Shown here: piece after piece, positions 33,607 through 38,810 of the stretch
How positions within the stretch are numbered: the stretch's first letter is position 1
Layout of the letters: every line of letters starts with the position of its first letter
From: Purshia tridentata
Taxonomy: Eukaryota > Streptophyta > Magnoliopsida > Rosales > Rosaceae
Direction of reading: 5' to 3'
Length of the DNA: 38,810 bases
NCBI GenBank assembly: GCA_003254885.1
Contig: QANT01001439.1
Location: 1-38,810 of the forward strand
Program-made: the position numbers and the translations under genes
The notes under the pieces: model-generated
Told to the model about the DNA's origin: nothing
What the model saw: only the letters and a program-made list of their open reading frames with translations
Database searches by the model: none

Positions 33607-36600
33607 CTAGGTAACGGTGGTCTGTTTGGGAATGTATTTTATCTTCACACCCTTTTCAGCCTTTGCCCTGTTCTTCACTTTAGCAGCCCCAGCAGTTGGA
33701 GACTCAAGTGCCTCCACATTTACCAGCCGGTTTTCTGCATTGCCAAGAACACTGCGTTTAAACTTCAATGAATGAGTTACTGCTACTTCACAGTCATTTT
33801 GAATGTCTGGACATCTGGGAGGTTCAGAGTCTTGGAATATAACCAATTCCACATGGTCTGCCGCAATAGCTTCCTTCCATCCTGCACAAAATAAGATGCT
33901 TACTATTCTATAATAGAGCCAAATTTTACAACTCGCTGGGTTGTATGCGCATGGACAAAGATAGAAAAGAACACAGTATACAACGAAATCGAACTCACTC
34001 TGTGCAAGAAACTCTTTTGCAGCACGGCTGGAGAACCCCAGGCTTCCTGTTTCATCTGGGGGGGTAGAACCATTCCCAATGCCATCATTATGACCATCCA
34101 TGACACATGAACTTGGACAATTCATGCCGGAATGGGTTTGACCATTGCCCCTTTCAGCCATCACATCAATTTCAGATTCTCTGATGCCATTCTGAACCGG
34201 CATAGGAACCCCCTTTGTTCCATTCCGACTCACAGGCCTCCAAAGCTTCACTGTTGACCGGTTTGTGCCACTCTGAACCAAATCAGGTTTATTGATTTTA
34301 TCCTGAACATTGTTCTTTGGAATTTGATGCTCTGAAAGGCAATCATCACGAACTCCAGCCAGATTACTGCTTTCTTGGCAACAATTTCCAAGAGTAACAG
34401 ATATAGAACCAATCAAAACCTCATGGTTCTTGATTTGATCTGGTTCAGTTGCATCCTTTTGTGTTCCAGCTTTCAAACTTCCCCCATCAAATTCTGTCTT
34501 AGGCTTTCGACTCCAAACTTTATTACCACTGGAAGCAGCCCTTACATCCCTGTGGTTTCCATGATTTTGAATGGATGAAAGCTTTGAAGTTTGAGAACTA
34601 GGACCTGCATGAAACCCATTGGGCACACCCCGCTGTGATTTTGGCAACACCTGCCATCGAGCAACAACCGCACGCCGGCAGCCACTTCCTTGCACCATCC
34701 GCCGTTCAACATTTGGACCATTGACAGGATCAACATGTCCACAGATAAACTCAGGATCCACATTTTCATCAGTGTTTGAGAATTGAAATGCTTCAAGAGA
34801 TGAGATAACATGATCGGTCACATCTGAAATGGGGGAGTTAGAATCAAATGTTGCTGAAGATGCTTCTTCCAACACCACAACCTCCAGTGTTTCATCACTA
34901 TTCTCTTTAACATCTACCTTTTCCCCATGTTTTTGATCCTTTGCCTTTTGCTCTTTCTGCCTAAGTTTCTTCTGCCTTTTCCTCTCTAAGAGCTCAGCTT
35001 GCCTACAGAAATTCAAAATTAAAATCAGAAAGCAAAGAGACAGCTGCAATTGAGGGAATTCCTAGGATGTAAAAAAATTCTTTTTTTAATTGAAAAAGAG
35101 AATGGTACTACAAACTTTCCCTCCAATAGAAATGCTTGATGTCTACCTTTTCTGAGCAGCTTCTTCCTCCTCCACTAGTAACTTCTGTAACCTCAAAGCT
35201 TCGGTGTCCTTGTCAGCATGCCAGGCTTTAACCTGAGTAAAGATGAATAAAAGTTTAAACACAACAAGCAACCCAAGAAAGACCAAACAAAAATAATTCA
35301 CATAATTCAAGAAAGAAGTATTGCATATTTCACAAATTACATGCAAATGATGACAAAATGAAATCCCACAAGTTGAGTTATGAAGTCATTATCTGATGAA
35401 CTATAAGTCGTAATCTAGTTATGAACTAGATTGTTCAATTTTGGACAACATTCAGCACACGCACATATGGAGCGAGAAAAAGAGTTCTAATAAATGGCAT
35501 AAATCAAATATATACAAAAATGGAAACACGAACGTTACCAATTTCTGTTCCACCAAAAAGCTGGTACAGGCAACTAAGTTCTTTGTTTCGAGACCAATCT
35601 TCCCAGCCTCTCCATCAAAAATATATCTTTGCATTGATATGGCTGTCCCAGACAAGAACGTTTGTTCACTCGCATCATCAAGGATGGAAAACAACTCCTG
35701 GGAGGATATAGAAAACCTTGAAGGTCTAGCTTGGACAATATCCTGCAAAAAGGAAAAAAATTTTTGGATATATCATACCAATAGAATATGATAGTCATTG
35801 CAAAATATCTTGTGCACAAGAAAAAGAATAATCTCTTACCAAAAGAGCAGAACCAGCCTTCAAATAAATGTGGGGAAGAGAAGAAAATCCTGGTTTTCGA
35901 ATTAGTGTTGTCAATGCCTTTATGATTGAAGACCCTGGAACTTCCTAGAAACTATAATAAATTAGAGATTGTACTTTGAAAACTATACCATAACATATAG
36001 TAACAGAAAAGTACATATATATATATATATATATCCTAGGAATAATTCTACCAACAACATTTATACATTGCAAACATAAAGATAGCTTCATGATGTATGC
36101 CATCAACGTACAGATAAGTAAATAAATTCCCTTTTTTACCTCTAAAGTCACATTTTTGAATGAGACGGCTTCTTTTGCCTCTTCTGGAGAGAGCTAAACA
36201 AAATGCAAATAACAGAAAAAGTAAGCACATGTACTAAAAAAAAGTTTCAAGTAACCAATGCAAGGGGAAAATTGTACCTTATCCCAGAATGCCCCTAGAA
36301 GATCCCGATTTTTAGTAGAATCCTATAAGATGTAAACAATATCAAGAATTATGAGCACTAATCAATATCAACACATATAAAATTCAACTCGCTTTTTGCA
36401 AACCAAAAGATGTTAAAGTTACAACACGCAAAACTCAAAAGTCAAAATGGTAAGAGAATTAAATGAACAAAATCATAAATAGAGTGAAATAGTAAGGAAA
36501 CCTTATCAAGCTTTTTCAACCGATGGTGCACACGAATGTGTCTTCTGTAGTTGATGGGTGAACAAAATTCTCGGGCACATTTGTCACACTTTTGCATTTG

Positions 36601-37046
36601 TGCCTTAATGGAAGAGTGCAGGGGCCAACCTGGAAGTTCTGTCAAATGTAACAAGTATTTGTCATTAAACATAGTTTACTACCTGCTTATGACATATAAT
36701 ACACATATTAGGGGTGCCATTAGAATTACTGGTGGCCCACTCTTGAGATATTCAACCACATTAAGTACATATGCATTTGAACTCAGACTATCACAAAGCT
36801 AAACATAATGCTGCCCCACTTATATAATCTAGTAAGTCGTTGAGTCAAAAAGAAATTTTTTCTAGTACCTTGTTGATCTAAGGCATGAAGTAGTTGAATC
36901 CATGGGACTGGGCTATCACCAGCCCTGGAGAAAGAAATAGATGGCTCTTTTGCAACTTGTCTGATGATAGTGTCAATGGAATCATTTCCCTCCTCCGATT
37001 TCATAGGATCTGTAGTGTTTGAGGCCTTGAGTTTAGCAAATGACAT
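33607..37046 (-). CDS. Single-C2H2-finger protein with charged helical region, function unknown
   Basis: Nine coding exons in transcript order: 37046-36869, 36638-36502, 36322-36278, 36193-36140, 35944-35840, 35742-35539, 35232-35147, 35002-33999, 33881-33607, joined in frame to 695 aa. One C2H2 finger spans residues 77-97 (C-x2-C-x12-H-x3-H, KCDKCAREFCSPINYRRHIR). It is followed by a conserved globular stretch (about 105-241) containing LLGAFWDKLSPEEA and DGEAGKIGLETKNL. Residues about 245-305 are Lys/Glu/Gln-rich and probably a long helix or coiled coil. The remainder is polar and probably disordered, ending in a basic tail (KNRAKAEKGVKIKYIPKQ). I recall plant homologues annotated only as C2H2 zinc-finger proteins. 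DNA or RNA binding is possible but not shown. The start AUG is the first triplet of its exon. Confidence 0.85.
35389..35451 (+). repeat. 63-bp dispersed repeat, copy B (C2H2-gene intron)
   Basis: Counterpart of 25014-25076, in the intron between the exons at 35539-35742 and 35147-35232. Both copies have the same + orientation, so this one is antisense to its host gene. Confidence 0.75.
36014..36034. repeat. (AT)n microsatellite in a C2H2-gene intron
   Basis: About ten AT units between the exons at 36140-36193 and 35840-35944. Confidence 0.85.
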
Positions 37047-38437
37047 CTACGCACGCAGAACTTAAAATTCACAAGATAACAGGATGCCTCTGTACACCAT
37101 ATAAGACAAAAAAAAAAAAGTTAGGAAAGCAGCTCGCAACTAATTGACATACAACTGAACTGGACTGAGGTATGGGAAAAGCATACTATCTAAATAAGTT
37201 CCATTTCTAGAAATAACTAAATTTAGATTGATTTTATATCTCATCTTATTTGACAGATAGGGACATGAAATATGGCACATATTAAGCAGATGTAGCAAGA
37301 GGAAGCAAGTTCAGGAATCAATAGCGTCCTCTTCCGTCTACATTACTTGAAATGGTAAATGAATTTAGTATTGGAAAATCTACAAACAAGTTAATTTGTC
37401 CATGTCTGATATTAGTCTTATCATGTGCATATCAGAAAAAGTAAATTAACACAACATATAGAGATAAACGTGCTGGATATGATTGCTTATGTAACATAAT
37501 AATCCTCATTACAACTAAAGCAGTCACAACAATATGAAACATTTTCTGCTAAACTGAACCATCCAAACAACCAACAAGAATATGACATGTGATGCATAAC
37601 CACATGTCATAATCTACCAAGATAGAAATCAAAGAGGTGAAAAACACACACCATAAATCTCAAAAAAGAAAAGGAGCTGTCAATTGTAAACATTATGTAT
37701 CCTAAACATCCTTTAAAATATAGATCCACCACGTATAGCTAAAAGCGCCTCCACCATGAAACGAAATATTACAAACATATATTAGCAATAAAACGTAAGG
37801 TCCGTTTGGTCTCCAAAAAAGTAGAACCTAAAATAAAAAAGGGAATGAAACTTTAAATCTCTCATAATCCGCTTGTCGAAGTTCAAGCACATAAGCATGC
37901 AATCAAACTAAACCAAACACGACTTATAACTTGGCTGAGTTGAAACTACGTCATTCACATACACCACAAACATTACATCTAATTCAAAAGTCTCTGGTGT
38001 TCTATTTTTTTTGTTTCACAAAGGCAGAGTTTTGCCAGCTATCGAACAGAGCAAGAATAAGATTAAACAAAATATAAATAAATAAAATAAAAACATTTAA
38101 ATGAGACAAAAAAACTTACTAAAGGCTTGGAAACATGTGATCTGTGATCAATACGTGATTCTATATATCTATATGCGCAGATATATATATTTGAGAAGGC
38201 ACTGAGGGAGTAATCGGTTCACGTACCAGTGGATGTGTGAGAGAGAGATCGGTTCCAGGATAAGGAAAACCTCAGGAGATCTGCGGGATTCAGAGCAGGC
38301 GGGTAGGAGATTCAGAGTGTTTGGCGGGAAGGAAAATCGGCGAGAAAATGCGAGAAAGTGATGAACCAGAGAAGGAAATGGAGAGTTTCGAAGGGGAGAG
38401 AGAAGAGTGTGCAAGCTCGCAGAAAGAAATATAAAGG
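37047..38437 (-). promoter_or_regulatory. C2H2-gene leader exon and 1.2-kb leader intron
   Basis: Read on the - strand, a TATA-like TTTATATTT lies at 38428-38437. A CT-rich leader (GA tract on + at 38237-38250) ends at the donor CACTG|GTACGT (38227/38226). The acceptor GCGTAG ends at 37047, immediately before the AUG. The intron (37047-38226) has no recognised element beyond a short GGTCCGTTTGGTCTCC string at 37800. Confidence 0.55.
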
Positions 38438-38810
38438 CGAAAAATGGAATGGAACCCTCTTCAGTAATAAGGAAAAATAAATAAATTCATATTTACGACA
38501 TGCGACGGGTGGCTTTGTTTCACGCGCTAAATGAAGAGCGTGAAGGATTGCTTTCGGAATTGAGAGTTGGATTGCCCCAATAAAGATTGGGCCTGGAGCC
38601 GATCCGCTTAAAATTGGGCCTCCTTGAGAGAGTGATGGCCCTAAGTTGGTCCACTGGAATAGAATTCACCCCATTTGTTTGTGAAAGATAAATGGGTGAT
38701 TTATAGGCCGGTTCAATTTTTTTCTATTCTCTTAAATTAATACCTTAATATTTTTTTTATTTTTTACTAAGGTTCAAAAATATTATTCAGATGTTTTTAA
38801 TTTAAAAAAT
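38438..38810. other. Upstream flank of the C2H2 gene
   Basis: No ORF or element recognised; the last 100 bases are AT-rich with T runs. Confidence 0.5.

Noticed and set aside
37795..37860. GGTCCGTTTGGTCTCC string, like the ends of some plant hAT/MITE elements
   Set aside because: No matching inverted terminus or target duplication found in the surrounding intron.
1..38810. Novel multi-gene system, biosynthetic cluster, CRISPR array, tRNA or rRNA
   Set aside because: Genes are functionally unrelated and individually promoted; no regular repeat-spacer array, cloverleaf or rRNA sequence was seen by eye.

Overview
This is a plant nuclear window, almost certainly from a eudicot and perhaps a rosid. 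It has AT-rich intergenic DNA, genes split by many GT-AG introns, leaders rich in CT/GA repeats, and gene families known only from land plants. The species cannot be named from the sequence alone. One ambiguous base (N) sits at 512. Exon models were built by hand from reading-frame continuity, splice-site dinucleotides and remembered family conservation; no alignment was run.

Layout: 1-1430 is AT-rich intergenic DNA with repeat debris. On the + strand come a two-exon hydroxyproline-rich glycoprotein-like gene (1683-4263), a three-exon LSI2-like silicon/arsenite-type efflux transporter (6478-8888), and an eleven-coding-exon YODA-type MAPKKK (12520-17343) with a long leader full of upstream AUGs. 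A 684-bp solo LTR with a perfect 5-bp target duplication (18184-18867) lies between the 3' ends of YODA and a convergent, eight-exon TIC32-type short-chain dehydrogenase on the - strand (19063-22321). The next + gene is a nine-coding-exon SKP1-like gene of the long-tailed ASK20/21 type (24965-28747). Two tandem, intronless membrane-protein paralogues follow on the - strand: 29832-30605 is intact and 31592-32385 carries a one-base frameshift. The window ends with a - strand gene for a 695-aa protein with one C2H2 finger and a charged helix (33607-37046), whose leader exon is near 38228-38430.

The genes do not form a pathway or operon. They are ordinary neighbouring plant genes: cell-fate signalling, solute efflux, a chloroplast-import-associated oxidoreductase, a ubiquitin-ligase adaptor-like protein and three uncharacterised families. 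I saw no convincing new multi-gene system. The points most worth a second look are local: a 29-unit CT microsatellite touching a weak 5' splice site in YODA, the uORF-dense YODA leader, the solo LTR and its repeated U3 motif, a GC-AG intron in TIC32, the frameshifted tandem duplicate that kept its promoter similarity, and two pairs of short dispersed repeats in introns and flanks.
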